Below, in pieces: positions 1-9,100 of a stretch of DNA of 64,000 bases. Numbering within the stretch: position 1 is the first letter of the stretch; every line of letters starts with the position of its first letter. The position numbers and the translations under genes were made by a program. This stretch comes from Tsuneonella dongtanensis (GTDB taxonomy: Bacteria > Pseudomonadota > Alphaproteobacteria > Sphingomonadales > Sphingomonadaceae). Location of the stretch: assembly GCF_001698205.1 (NCBI RefSeq), contig NZ_CP016591.1, positions 62,001 through 126,000 on the forward strand. Reading direction: 5' to 3'. The notes beneath the pieces are model-generated. The model did no database searches. It was not told the origin of the DNA and saw nothing but the letters and a program-made list of their open reading frames with translations.

Positions 1-1797
1 CTGCGCAACATGGGCGTCGAGGCATCCCTGTCGATCTCGATCGTGGTGCGCGGCAAACTCTGGGGCCTGTTCGCGTGCCACCACTACGCACCCCGCGTGC
101 TGCCCTATTCCTTGCGCACCGTTGCCGAGCTCTTCAGCCAATTGTTTTCGCTGCTCCTCGACCGCGTGCTGACGGATACGGGCACGCGCCTGTCCGCGAA
201 GGGTCGCGAGCTGCACGACCGGCTGATGGCGCGTCTCGCGGGTGGAGTGCCGCTGCTCGACAGTCTCCCCACACTCGAAGCGGTGATCGGCGACATTGTG
301 CAGCATGACGGTTCGAGCATTTATATCGACGGGGTGTACAAGTCGCGCGGCTGTGGGCCTACCGAAGAGCAATTCATGGCGCTGATCCCGGCGCTCAATT
401 CGGCTTCGACCAGCCGGGTCTTCGCCTCAAACGAGCTTGCGGCTCGAATACCGGCGGCTCAGGCCTTCGCGGACAAGGTGGTCGGAGCGATGGTCGTGCC
501 CGTCAGCCGCCGTCCACGGGACTACTTCGTCTTGTGGCGGCGCGAACTGCCGCAGGTCGTCACCTGGGCGGGCAATCCGGAAAAGCCCGTCGAATACGGG
601 CCGAGCGGTTCCCGGCTCACCCCGCGCAAGAGCTTCGAGGCGTGGCAGCAGTCGGTGAACGGCAAAAGCGCGGAATGGGCTGAAGACGAATGCCAGATCG
701 CCGAGTCCCTGCGGGTCACCCTGCTCGAGGTGATCCTCCGACTGACCGATGAGGCCGTGCAGGATCGGGCCCGCGCGCAAGAGCAGCAGGAACTCTTGAT
801 CGCGGAACTCAACCACCGCGTCCGCAATATCCTGAACCTCATCCGCAGTCTCATTAGCCAGACCCGGCGCGAGGCGACGGACGTCGCCAGCTTCTCCGAC
901 CTTATCGGCGGACGGATCGGTGCACTCGCCACCGCGCACGATCACATCACCAAGGGCAACTGGTCGCCTGCTTCCTTCAAGGACCTCGTGGCCGACGAGG
1001 CTAGGGCCTACCTGGGCGGGAAGGAAGACCGTGTTTCGGTCAACGGCGACGACGTCCTGATCGCGCCCGAAGCGTACACCGTCGTCGCGCTCGTCATGCA
1101 CGAGATGATGACGAATTCGGTGAAGTACGGCGCGCTGTGCGACAGCCGCGGCACCATCGCCATCGACCTGTCGCGCGATCGCAATGGCGACCTCGAGATC
1201 GCCTGGACCGAACGCGGCGGCCCCGCGGTGCAGGCCCCGCAGCGGCGTGGCTTCGGATCGACGATCACCGAACGGTCGATCCCGTATGAACTACGCGGTG
1301 AGGCACAGGTCCAGTACAAGCTCGGCGGGGTAGAGGCGCGCTTCGTCATTCCACAGCGCTTCGTCCGTGCGGGTGCAGCGGCCAGCGGCGATGGCGCCGG
1401 TGCAGGAGCGGCGAAAGCCACGAATGCGGCGGCCGCGCCCGGCGAGATCCCCGAGCACGTGCTGGTGGTTGAAGACAGCATGATCATTGCGATGGACACC
1501 GAAGACAGTCTTCGCTCGCTCGGGGTCAAGACAGTGACGACCGCCAGCAACGTGAACCAGGCGCTCGCCTCGATCGAGCAGGATCCGCCCGAGCTGGCCA
1601 TTCTCGATTACAATCTGGGCACCGAGACGTCCGATCCGGTTGCGGCGCAGCTTCGCGAGCGAGGCATTCCGTTCGTGATGGCGAGCGGCTACGGCGAGCT
1701 CGAGGACAGCCTCGATGAATTCGGCGCGTTCGCGTTGCTCAAGAAGCCTTACGGCAAGGCCGAGATTGCGGCCGTGCTCGGGAGGCAGGCAGCCTAG
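1..1797 (+). CDS. Bacteriophytochrome-type HWE sensor kinase with C-terminal receiver (5' truncated)
   Basis: The gene runs in from the left edge: codons for L-R-N precede the first Met, so the N-terminal PAS and most of the GAF domain are missing. Residues 1-50 (from that Met) fit the end of a phytochrome GAF domain and 55-225 a PHY domain, with the PHY signatures WRRE near 177, a W-A-G-N-P stretch near 186 and PRKSF near 205. The kinase core is of the HWE/HisKA_2 type, with the phospho-acceptor His269 in ELNHRVRNIL and a conserved N-box around 365-370 (MHEMMTNS). A linker rich in Ala/Gly leads to a receiver domain (about 470-595) with the phospho-Asp in LAILDYNLG. By family it is a cytoplasmic red/far-red light sensor. 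Biliverdin binding cannot be judged because the chromophore Cys region lies outside the window. Its stop overlaps that of manA. Confidence 0.88.
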   Translation: MRNMGVEASLSISIVVRGKLWGLFACHHYAPRVLPYSLRTVAELFSQLFSLLLDRVLTDTGTRLSAKGRELHDRLMARLAGGVPLLDSLPTLEAVIGDIVQHDGSSIYIDGVYKSRGCGPTEEQFMALIPALNSASTSRVFASNELAARIPAAQAFADKVVGAMVVPVSRRPRDYFVLWRRELPQVVTWAGNPEKPVEYGPSGSRLTPRKSFEAWQQSVNGKSAEWAEDECQIAESLRVTLLEVILRLTDEAVQDRARAQEQQELLIAELNHRVRNILNLIRSLISQTRREATDVASFSDLIGGRIGALATAHDHITKGNWSPASFKDLVADEARAYLGGKEDRVSVNGDDVLIAPEAYTVVALVMHEMMTNSVKYGALCDSRGTIAIDLSRDRNGDLEIAWTERGGPAVQAPQRRGFGSTITERSIPYELRGEAQVQYKLGGVEARFVIPQRFVRAGAAASGDGAGAGAAKATNAAAAPGEIPEHVLVVEDSMIIAMDTEDSLRSLGVKTVTTASNVNQALASIEQDPPELAILDYNLGTETSDPVAAQLRERGIPFVMASGYGELEDSLDEFGAFALLKKPYGKAEIAAVLGRQAA

Positions 1798-2600
1798 ACC
1801 GACTGGACGAGGAGCGCGCGCCCACGGAACTCAAGGCGCGCCTCTCCAAGATCGCCCGCCAGTCCGCAGCTCCCCGGCGGGATCGCCAGTCCGTCGATGA
1901 CGACGCTGTCGTCGAGCGGGACGACCAGCGTTGGCCTGCCGCCGTAGCGCGCGAGCGTTTCGCCGTTCGGCGCGCCGTCGGTCCGGTCCAGCCGGAAATG
2001 CGGCCCGTCTACCAGCTTGACCGATCCATGCGCGGGTACATGACACCGCAGGGCCGGATCGTGCGGTGCACCGCTCGCGACCGCGATTGCATCGTCCAGA
2101 TGGAGTTCGCGCGGGCGGCCATAGTCGTACAGGCGATAGGTGACGTCGGAATTCTGCTGGATTTCGACGAGCGAGATTCCCGCCCCGATCGCGTGCACGG
2201 TTCCTGCGGGCAGGTAGATGAAATCGCCCGCCTCGACCGCGAACCACTCGAGCCGGTCCTCGATCGATCCGTCGATCGCGGCCGCGCGAATCGTCTGCGG
2301 CGCGATCTCCTCAGCAAATCCAACAGCAAGCTTCGCTCCGGGCTCGGTTGACAGGACAAGCCAGCATTCGTCCTTGCCCCGTGAGCCGGGTGGCGCATCC
2401 GCATCCGACGGATGGACCTGGACCGAGAGGTTTTCGCTCGTGAACAGGTACTTGACGAGGAGCTGCGGCAATTCGGGCGGCGGGTCGAACCAGATTTCTC
2501 CGACGCATTTGCCAGGCGATGTGCTGAACGGCGGCGGCAAGGCGTCGCGACCCCACACCTTTTCGACGGTTTTCGTTTCGAGCGCGCGAACGGTCGTCAC
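1794..2600 (-). CDS. manA: Mannose-6-phosphate isomerase, class I
   Basis: The 268-residue protein interconverts fructose-6-phosphate and mannose-6-phosphate in the cytoplasm, feeding GDP-mannose synthesis with the adjacent manC product. Type I isomerase features are visible: KVWGR near the N-terminus, the metal-site stretch QVHPSD, KDECWLVL in the middle and a late IYLPAGTVHAIG cupin motif. An upstream in-frame extension is Arg-rich and lies inside manC. I chose the GTG at 2600 because its GTGA overlaps the manC stop, implying translational coupling, and the protein then starts like the family. It is shorter than the roughly 390-residue enterobacterial ManA but normal for the compact alphaproteobacterial form. 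It converges on the phytochrome gene with overlapping stop codons. Confidence 0.9.
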   Translation of the reverse strand: MTTVRALETKTVEKVWGRDALPPPFSTSPGKCVGEIWFDPPPELPQLLVKYLFTSENLSVQVHPSDADAPPGSRGKDECWLVLSTEPGAKLAVGFAEEIAPQTIRAAAIDGSIEDRLEWFAVEAGDFIYLPAGTVHAIGAGISLVEIQQNSDVTYRLYDYGRPRELHLDDAIAVASGAPHDPALRCHVPAHGSVKLVDGPHFRLDRTDGAPNGETLARYGGRPTLVVPLDDSVVIDGLAIPPGSCGLAGDLGEARLEFRGRALLVQSV

Positions 2601-3628
2601 TGGTTCGTGGGCCCCGGCAACTTGCCGACGAGTTGCGTACCTTCTGCGCTGGTCACGAGGACCTCGTCGCCATCGACGACGACGATCACATCCTGGAGGC
2701 CGACCACCGAAACACGCGGGCCGTCGGTATCGACGAGGACGTTCCGGCAATCGACGAGATCGGCCTTGCCGCGTGTCCGGTTGCCGTCGGCATCGCCTGC
2801 GAGCGCGTCGCGCAGGGCGGCCCAGTTGCCGATGTCGGACCACCCCATGTCGGCCGGCACCACCGCCGCGCGGTTGCTGTTTTCCATCACAGCATAATCG
2901 ACCGACTCCGCGGCGATACCCGCGAACGGCCCCGCGGCGGGATGAATGGTGGACCCGTCGCGTTCGGCCCCGTTGATGGCGGCGCGCACCGCCTCGACCA
3001 TCGCCGGCCGGTGCGCGGCGAGCTCGTCGAGATAGGCACCCGCCAGGAACGCGAAGATCCCTCCGTTCCAGGCATAGCCGCCTTTGGCGAGAAAGGTTTC
3101 CGCGGTCGCGCGGTCGGGCTTTTCCACGAAACGATCGATGCGGTATCCGCCCGCGATCGCCTCGCCCCTGCGGATGTAGCCGTAGCCTGTCTCCGGCCGC
3201 TTGGCATTGATGCCGAAAGCGACGAGCCAGCCATCTGCGGCCAACCCTGCCGCCGCGCGGGCAGCTTCCCGGAATGCCTCAGCGTCGGCAATGTGATGAT
3301 CGCTCGGACACACGAGCATGATCGCGTCTGCGGGCAGACTGGCAGCGGCGAGGCCGATTGCGGGCGCGGTGCTCTTCGCCGATGGTTCGACGATCAAGGT
3401 CGCGTCGGGGGAGGACTGATCCGCGACGAGCGCCATGTGATCTTTGCCGGCGACGATGATGGGGCTAGCGAACCCTTCTCCCCGGCATCGGTCGAGTGTC
3501 GCCTGAAACAGCGTGCGCTCTCCCGTCAGCGGCAGGAATGGCTTCGGCCGCGCCTTGCGGCTGCGCGGCCACAGCCGGGTGCCGCTTCCGCCGCACAGGA
3601 TCACGGGAATGATCGTCGGTTCGCTCAT
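2597..3628 (-). CDS. manC: Mannose-1-phosphate guanylyltransferase
   Basis: This enzyme makes GDP-mannose from GTP and mannose-1-phosphate for exopolysaccharide or glycan synthesis. At the N-terminus the nucleotidyltransferase signature VILCGGSGTRLWPRSR is followed by KPFLPL. FVEKPD in the middle and the EKP-type substrate motif are typical of the ManC/CpsB family. At 343 residues it has only the catalytic domain, without the C-terminal cupin isomerase of bifunctional enzymes; that activity is supplied by the overlapping downstream manA. It lies 62 bp downstream of the tonB gene on the same strand, so the three may be co-transcribed. Confidence 0.93.
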   Translation of the reverse strand: MSEPTIIPVILCGGSGTRLWPRSRKARPKPFLPLTGERTLFQATLDRCRGEGFASPIIVAGKDHMALVADQSSPDATLIVEPSAKSTAPAIGLAAASLPADAIMLVCPSDHHIADAEAFREAARAAAGLAADGWLVAFGINAKRPETGYGYIRRGEAIAGGYRIDRFVEKPDRATAETFLAKGGYAWNGGIFAFLAGAYLDELAAHRPAMVEAVRAAINGAERDGSTIHPAAGPFAGIAAESVDYAVMENSNRAAVVPADMGWSDIGNWAALRDALAGDADGNRTRGKADLVDCRNVLVDTDGPRVSVVGLQDVIVVVDGDEVLVTSAEGTQLVGKLPGPTNQ

Positions 3629-3690
3629 CGCAAACGCGCGCTTAGCACCAAATTCCTACCGAACCGCCTAAGCAAAGTGGCCAGGCGCGA

Positions 3691-4410
3691 TCAGAACCAG
3701 CGCTGCCTCCAGTAGAATGGTGCGGCCACCGGGTTGCCCGCGGAATCGGTCGCCGGCTTGAAGCGCAGGCGGTCGACGACGAGGCGGCAGGTGATCCGGT
3801 CCGCCTCAGGGTCGGGGCTCGGCTTGAAGACGCTGCAGTTCGACGCGCGTCCATCGGTGCCCACGGTCACCTTGACGATGACTTCGGTGCCGATCCGCGC
3901 CTCGCGACCGCCGGGCGGGACGGGATAGTCGCGCGCGTTGTTGATCCCGCCCGATACATGGACCGGCTTGGTCGCGATGCCGCCGCCCTGTCCGCTTCCG
4001 CCGTTGCCGCTTCCGGTCCCCGTGCCGGTGCCGCCCGCGCCGGTACCGCTGCCCTGTTCGCGCGCGCCCGATGTGTCGGCCGTGCCGGTCGAGGTCGCCT
4101 TGGGCGCCGGAGGATCGGGCTTCACCTTGATCTTGGGTTCGGGTGCCGCCGTGGGCTTGGGCACCGCCTGCTTGCCCTCTTCGCCAGAGGCGCCCGCGTC
4201 GGGCTCGGGTTCGGGCGGGGGTACGTACTCCTTGGTCTCCACCGTCACCGTGAATGTGGAAAGGACCGCGTCTTCGACCGACGCGGTCATGGTCGGGGCA
4301 AACGCCTTGGCGAGGCCGTAGAAGGCGGCCACGTGCAGCAGCACGATCAGGATCAGCGTGCCTGGCCGGGGCCTGCGCCGTGCGCTGGAGAAGTTGTCGT
4401 TGGCCGCCAT
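3691..4410 (-). CDS. tonB: TonB family energy transducer
   Basis: The 239-residue protein couples the inner-membrane proton-motive force to outer-membrane TonB-dependent receptors. After a short basic cytoplasmic stretch there is one membrane anchor (about residues 17-38, LILIVLLHVAAFYGL). A Pro/Glu/Lys-rich periplasmic spacer with PPPEPEPD and KVKPDPP follows, then a Gly/Thr/Ser-rich low-complexity run, and a TonB_C domain ending in FYWRQRWF. I used the ATG at 4410 (MAANDNFSS); the longer in-frame start would add 47 residues that do not look like TonB. The gene follows an Oar-like receptor gene on the same strand but is separated from it by a terminator-like hairpin, so it probably has its own promoter. 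Confidence 0.88.
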   Translation of the reverse strand: MAANDNFSSARRRPRPGTLILIVLLHVAAFYGLAKAFAPTMTASVEDAVLSTFTVTVETKEYVPPPEPEPDAGASGEEGKQAVPKPTAAPEPKIKVKPDPPAPKATSTGTADTSGAREQGSGTGAGGTGTGTGSGNGGSGQGGGIATKPVHVSGGINNARDYPVPPGGREARIGTEVIVKVTVGTDGRASNCSVFKPSPDPEADRITCRLVVDRLRFKPATDSAGNPVAAPFYWRQRWF

Positions 4411-4461
4411 GGCGACCCAACGCTGCGCAATGCGCCTGCGTTCCGCAAGCGGATAAACGAA

Positions 4462-4490
4462 CGGCGGCGCTCCACGGTGGAGCGCCGCCG
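4462..4490 (-). terminator. Intrinsic terminator-like hairpin after the Oar-like receptor gene
   Basis: A perfect 12-bp GC-rich stem (arms 4462-4473 and 4479-4490) with a 5-nt loop starts 25 bp beyond the receptor stop codon. On the minus strand it is followed by a short T-rich stretch (TTCGTTTAT). Confidence 0.7.
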
Positions 4491-4514
4491 CCGTTGTTCG
4501 GGTTTCAGCTGCGA

Positions 4515-7500
4515 TCAGAAGTCGTAGCTCAGACCCACCTTGATCCGCCACAGCGACGAGCTCGGCTGCACCAGAGCGGCATCGTCAGGCGCGAACGAGC
4601 TGATGATGTAGCGACCCTGCGCATCGACCGGAGTCGATGGCGTGTCCACGACGTTCACTAGACCTTCGAAGTCGCGACGGCGGAACACGTTCCAATCGCT
4701 GTCGAGGAAGTTCAGGAAATTGTCGAGGGTTGCGGTAAAGCGGAATTTGTCGCGACCGTTGAGCGGTCCTGGGAATTCCTGGGAGAAGTTGAGATCGAGG
4801 TCGTAATACCACTCGTTCGAGCAGGAATTGCGCTCGATCGTCCGACCCGCGTACTTCTTGGCGCACGGCAGCGCATCGATGTAGTTGACGAGGCTCTGCA
4901 CTGCCGCCGCATTCGATGTGGGAGCCAGATTAGGATCATTCACACCGGTCGGAATGTAGAGCAGCGCGTTGTCGTTGCCGGATGCGCTGTCGTAAAACCG
5001 GCCCGAACCACCGAAGGTCAAGCTGTAGGGGCGGCCAGAACGAGCGACGAAGGTAAAGCCGAACCCGGTCTTCGCCTCTTCGCTGATGAACGCTTCCTTG
5101 AACTGCGCCGCGAGCGTGATGTTGTGCTTCGTCGAATAGAAGCTGCGTGTCGCTGGCGGATTCTGGCGGTCGAACGCCGCGGTTCCGTCGTAGTTCGAAC
5201 CTGCGGTCGAACGGTACATCGAGCGGCGGTCCTTCGAATCGGTAAAGGCGTAGCCGATATTGATGAAGGTCGATCCACCCTCGGTGAACAGCCCGCGTTC
5301 GAAGCGCTTCGCCAGGATCGCCGAGGCGATCTGCGAAGTGTACTTGCCACCGTTGGTCAGCTGCAGCTCATCGTCACGCGACGTGCTGAAACACGCCGCG
5401 TTGACGTTGGTGTAGCTGATGGCGGTCCCATCCTGAACGAGTCGCGCAGTACAGCCCGCGACGGTCGGATCGATTGCCCGGTTGATCGGCCGCCCGTCGA
5501 TTGTGAAGCCGTTGAGGCCGATCCGGAAGTCCGGCACCTGCGAGAGGTCCACCAGGGTGAGCGGGTTGCGATACTGGCTGCGGATGTAATCGAGGTTCAA
5601 GTTCCAGCCCGAGAAGAAGCTGCCACCCGCACCGAGCGTCGCCGACAATCCCAGGTTATAGCGCAGTACCGAAGGCATCTTGATGTCGGGATCGATGGAC
5701 TGAGTATCGCCACCGCCCTGGGCCGCCAGCGCCTGTGCCGAATTGCGGACGCACTGCGGGAAACCCGTGAAACTGCCGCCTGACAGCACGTTGATGTTGG
5801 TCGTGCCGCACGACGTGGTGTTGAGGTTGCCCGGCGCGGTAGCGAAGCCATCGTTCTGGAACGCGTTGCCGAACCACACCACCGGGTCGCCACCGGAGAA
5901 GACGCCGACGCCGGCCTTGATCCGCAGGTTGCGCGCGAAGCCGAAATCGCCCGCGTCGTAGTCGAGCGCGAAGCGGGGCGCGACGACCGGATCGATATTG
6001 CTGAAGCCGATCGTGTTGGCCTGGCCATAACGCTGGACGAAGCGCGAGTTGAGACGCGGCCGGTCACCGTCGTACCAGTCGACGCGAACGCCTCCGATCA
6101 AGTTCAGGCGGTCTGTCACGTCCCATTCGTCCTGGACGAACGCGGTGTAGATCGTCCGCGAGAACGCTGCCGCAGCGCTTTCGATATTGCCGTCGCGGCT
6201 GTTGTTGATGTCAGCCCCGATGGTGGTGCCCGCTGCCACCGCGGCCGGGTCGGTCGTGCTGAAGCTGGTGCCATTGTTGGGCGTACCCGCAATCAGTGCG
6301 TTGACGTCGCGAAAGTAGAGCGTCCCCGTGCCGTTCTGGACGAACAGGTTGTTGAGGTCGGCCTTGTTCATCTCGGCGCCGAAGGTGAGGGTGTGCGCAC
6401 CCTGGTTCAGGATGCCTTTGGCGCGGAACTGGTCGACGGACACGCTCAGTCTGTTGGCCGAGCGCGAAAATCCAGGACCAGCGACAAACAGCCCGCGGCT
6501 GGTGCCATTGTTCACCCCGACCACAATGCGTGTGATCGGGTTCTCGTCCTGCGCCTCGCCCCCACCGAGCGGGCTCTGTTCGTCGGTGATTTCCGATCGG
6601 GAGTACCCGAACTCGGTCGAGAAATTGTCCGACCAGTTCGAATATAGTCGGCCCGAGTAGTAGTCCGACTGCGATCCCGATGCATAGAAGTTGTTAAGGC
6701 CGGTGATCGTCGACCGGCCGAGGCCGGTGTTGTCGGTCATGTCGTCGGCCTGGACCTTCGCCTCGTTGACATGCTGATAGGTCGCCTCGAGACGATGGTT
6801 GTCCGAAAGGTACGCATCGGCGCGAACGAAATACCGATCGCTCTTGAAGGGCAGTGTACGGGCCACACCGCCGACGTCGATACCGTAGGAATTATTGAGA
6901 ACACCGGCGATCTGATCGAACAGCGCCTGCGTGATGAATGTCCGGTCATTCGCCAGACCCGCGCCCACCGGTCCGGATTCGACGGCATCGACGACATCGA
7001 CACGCTCGTAGGCACCGAAAAGGAACAAGCGATCCTTGATAATCGGCCCGCTGAGGGTTCCGCCGAAGCGCAAGTCCCGATTGACCCCGTTGGCGGCAAC
7101 GCCACCGGCCCGGTCGCCGGACAGATCGAGGTTCGAGTACGTGATGAACGCGCTGCCGCTGATGTCGTTCGAACCCGACTTCGTCACCGCGTTGATCGCG
7201 CAACCCGTAAACGATCCGTAGGTTACGTCCATCGGAGCGAATTCGACCGAGGTCTCACGGATCGCATCGTACGGGATAGGCGTGCCGGTGCGGCTCGAGA
7301 ACGGAGTGTCGGTCAGACCGTAAACGTCGCCCTGGTTGATCCCGTCGACGGTGAAGGCGTTCGAGCGGTCGTTGCCGCCAAGGCATGAAACGCGGTCCGA
7401 TTCCTGATTTCGGTCGAGGCTGACGCGCGGGTCGATGCGGATGACATCGCGCAAGTCGCGCTCGAAGGTGGGAACGCTTTCGAGCACCGCGAGGCCAAAG

Positions 7501-7916
7501 GACTGGCCGGGACCGGTCGTGACGGTGGTCAGGTTAGCGCGCGCTCCCGAGACAACGATCTCGCCGCCACCGGCTGTCAGAGCAAACGAAAGGTCGGCAT
7601 TGCCCTGCAAGGTCAACTGGACGCCCTCAACCGTCTGGCCCTCGAAGCCGCCGGCATTGGCTGCCACTGTGTAAGGGCCGCCGGTTACGAGGCCGTCGGC
7701 GCGGAAGTTGCCGTCTGCGCCGGTCGTCAGGCTACGCTGGGCACCCGTCCGGATGTCGGTGATCGTGACGGTCGCGCCGGGGATCGCATTGCCGGCCTCG
7801 TCAGCGACGGAGCCTTGGATACCGGACGTGATCTGCTGCGCCATGACGGGCGCGGGCAGGATGGCGGTGGCGGAAAGGCTGACGACGCTCGCAGCCAAAA
7901 GATACTTGAGCTTCAT
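4515..7916 (-). CDS. Oar-like TonB-dependent receptor with carboxypeptidase-regulatory-like N-domain
   Basis: The 1133-residue outer-membrane protein has a Sec signal peptide ending near residue 26 (ILPAPVMAQQ). A CarboxypepD_reg/Cna-B-like beta-sandwich domain follows at about 30-115 (GSVADEAGNAIPGATVTITD). Then come a plug domain (about 130-250) with a degenerate TonB box (GGEIVVSGAR), and a large beta-barrel ending in the aromatic residue of YDF. Length and order match Oar/OmpA-related receptors, which often take up large or peptide-like substrates; the substrate is not predictable here. It sits directly upstream of tonB, and a candidate promoter and palindromes lie upstream of its start. 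Confidence 0.87.
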   Translation of the reverse strand: MKLKYLLAASVVSLSATAILPAPVMAQQITSGIQGSVADEAGNAIPGATVTITDIRTGAQRSLTTGADGNFRADGLVTGGPYTVAANAGGFEGQTVEGVQLTLQGNADLSFALTAGGGEIVVSGARANLTTVTTGPGQSFGLAVLESVPTFERDLRDVIRIDPRVSLDRNQESDRVSCLGGNDRSNAFTVDGINQGDVYGLTDTPFSSRTGTPIPYDAIRETSVEFAPMDVTYGSFTGCAINAVTKSGSNDISGSAFITYSNLDLSGDRAGGVAANGVNRDLRFGGTLSGPIIKDRLFLFGAYERVDVVDAVESGPVGAGLANDRTFITQALFDQIAGVLNNSYGIDVGGVARTLPFKSDRYFVRADAYLSDNHRLEATYQHVNEAKVQADDMTDNTGLGRSTITGLNNFYASGSQSDYYSGRLYSNWSDNFSTEFGYSRSEITDEQSPLGGGEAQDENPITRIVVGVNNGTSRGLFVAGPGFSRSANRLSVSVDQFRAKGILNQGAHTLTFGAEMNKADLNNLFVQNGTGTLYFRDVNALIAGTPNNGTSFSTTDPAAVAAGTTIGADINNSRDGNIESAAAAFSRTIYTAFVQDEWDVTDRLNLIGGVRVDWYDGDRPRLNSRFVQRYGQANTIGFSNIDPVVAPRFALDYDAGDFGFARNLRIKAGVGVFSGGDPVVWFGNAFQNDGFATAPGNLNTTSCGTTNINVLSGGSFTGFPQCVRNSAQALAAQGGGDTQSIDPDIKMPSVLRYNLGLSATLGAGGSFFSGWNLNLDYIRSQYRNPLTLVDLSQVPDFRIGLNGFTIDGRPINRAIDPTVAGCTARLVQDGTAISYTNVNAACFSTSRDDELQLTNGGKYTSQIASAILAKRFERGLFTEGGSTFINIGYAFTDSKDRRSMYRSTAGSNYDGTAAFDRQNPPATRSFYSTKHNITLAAQFKEAFISEEAKTGFGFTFVARSGRPYSLTFGGSGRFYDSASGNDNALLYIPTGVNDPNLAPTSNAAAVQSLVNYIDALPCAKKYAGRTIERNSCSNEWYYDLDLNFSQEFPGPLNGRDKFRFTATLDNFLNFLDSDWNVFRRRDFEGLVNVVDTPSTPVDAQGRYIISSFAPDDAALVQPSSSLWRIKVGLSYDF

Positions 7917-7996
7917 GGAATGACGATCCCTTGCATTCGATGAGGAGAATCGGGTGAGGACAGGGTTGCCGTTAGTCGGCTAGCGCGGCTGCCAGA

Positions 7997-8024
7997 AGTA
8001 TCTTCTGTTACGGGTGTGTGACAA
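7997..8024 (-). promoter_or_regulatory. Candidate sigma70-type promoter of the Oar-like receptor gene
   Basis: On the minus strand TTGTCA (8024-8019) and GATACT (8002-7997) are spaced by 16 nt. This predicts a start near 7990 and a leader of about 75 nt before the ATG at 7916. It is inferred from consensus similarity only. Confidence 0.4.
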
Positions 8025-8090
8025 TCGCACGCGGAGTTATCCACACACCCCGCCAATCAACGAAGCTGCTTGATTTCGCTGCCTTTTTTC

Positions 8091-8129
8091 ATGTTGCCGC
8101 AATGCAACATACTGACAAAAAAGTCAGTA
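8091..8129. promoter_or_regulatory. Two abutting perfect inverted repeats, candidate operators
   Basis: The first repeat has 7-bp arms ATGTTGC/GCAACAT separated by 6 nt (8091-8110). The second has 7-bp arms TACTGAC/GTCAGTA around six A (8110-8129), and they share one base. Equal arms and spacers of this size suit a TetR- or MarR-type dimer. They lie about 70-105 bp upstream of the candidate -35 box of the receptor gene and just after the oxygenase gene. No run of T follows on either strand to make them an obvious terminator. Confidence 0.45.
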
Positions 8130-8159
8130 AAGGCTCATCGCGGCGCGTCGCATGGCGAA

Positions 8160-9089
8160 TCAGGCGAGGTTTATCTCGCGAAGCCGCTGCTGCAGGAACT
8201 CGTGGCTCGAGATCGGCTCGGGGTGATCTTCGGGTCGCGCCGGGTCGATGCAGCTGTCGAGTGTGACGATGTCGAAGTCCGGGCGGAAGTGCAGGAAGAA
8301 CGGCATCGAGTAGCGGCTGCGATAGGCCGCCTCGCCCCGGGGATTGACCACCCGGTGCTGGGTCGACTTGAGGCGGCTGTTAGTGAGCCTGTCCAGCATG
8401 TCGCCGATGTTGACCACCAGCGCGCCTTCGGGCGTGTCGACGGCCTTCCATTCGCCCTTGGCGGTCAGCAGCTCCAGACCGGCTTCCTCGGCACCGAGGA
8501 GCAGCGTGATGGTGTTGATGTCGCCATGCGCCGCGGCGCGGATGGCGCCCTCTGCATGCGGTCCGTCGAGCGGCGGATAGTGGAGCAGCCGCATGACCGA
8601 GTTGCCGTCCTCGACCGTCGAGGCAAACCAGTCTTGCGGAAGGCCGAGGTGGATCGCGATCGCTTCGAGGACGCGGCCGCCGGCCTTTTCGAACGCCGCA
8701 TAGAGCTCGGTGAAAGTCTCGCGAAAACCCTCGACCTCGCTCGGCCAGACGTTGTCGGCCATGTATTCGGACAGGGGATGTCCTGCGGGCAGCTCGCGCC
8801 CGACGTGCCAGAACTCCTTGAGATCGTGGACCGCGGCATCCTTCGCCCGCTCGACGCCGAACGGGGTGTAACCGCGCGCGCCGCCTCCGCCTTCGATCTT
8901 GTAGGCCTTCTTGACCTCCTCAGGCAGCGCAAAGAACGCCTTCGAGAGTGCCTCCGCGCGCGCGATCAGGTCCGCGGGAATACCGTGGTCGCGGATGACG
9001 GCGAAGCCGTATTCGCGGAACGAGCGACCGAGTTCGTCGGCGACTTCGTCGAGTGGGCGGGCGATCGATAAGGAGGCGATTTCGGACAT
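8160..9089 (-). CDS. 2-oxoglutarate/Fe(II)-dependent oxygenase, isopenicillin-N-synthase-like
   Basis: The 309-residue cytosolic enzyme has the DIOX_N domain first (GFAVIRDHGIP near 29-38). The double-stranded beta-helix core follows, with iron ligands His188-x-Asp190 (AAHGDIN) and His245 (STQHRVV) and the co-substrate-binding Arg259-x-Ser261 (RYSMPF). Such enzymes hydroxylate or desaturate small molecules using 2-oxoglutarate and O2; the substrate cannot be assigned. The ATG at 9089 was chosen because it opens directly into the conserved N-domain, whereas upstream in-frame codons overlap the nucleoside transporter gene. The transporter gene ends 11 bp upstream, so the two are probably one operon; a nucleoside-derived substrate is possible but unproven. 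Confidence 0.85.
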   Translation of the reverse strand: MSEIASLSIARPLDEVADELGRSFREYGFAVIRDHGIPADLIARAEALSKAFFALPEEVKKAYKIEGGGGARGYTPFGVERAKDAAVHDLKEFWHVGRELPAGHPLSEYMADNVWPSEVEGFRETFTELYAAFEKAGGRVLEAIAIHLGLPQDWFASTVEDGNSVMRLLHYPPLDGPHAEGAIRAAAHGDINTITLLLGAEEAGLELLTAKGEWKAVDTPEGALVVNIGDMLDRLTNSRLKSTQHRVVNPRGEAAYRSRYSMPFFLHFRPDFDIVTLDSCIDPARPEDHPEPISSHEFLQQRLREINLA

Positions 9090-9100
9090 TGGTTGCGACT

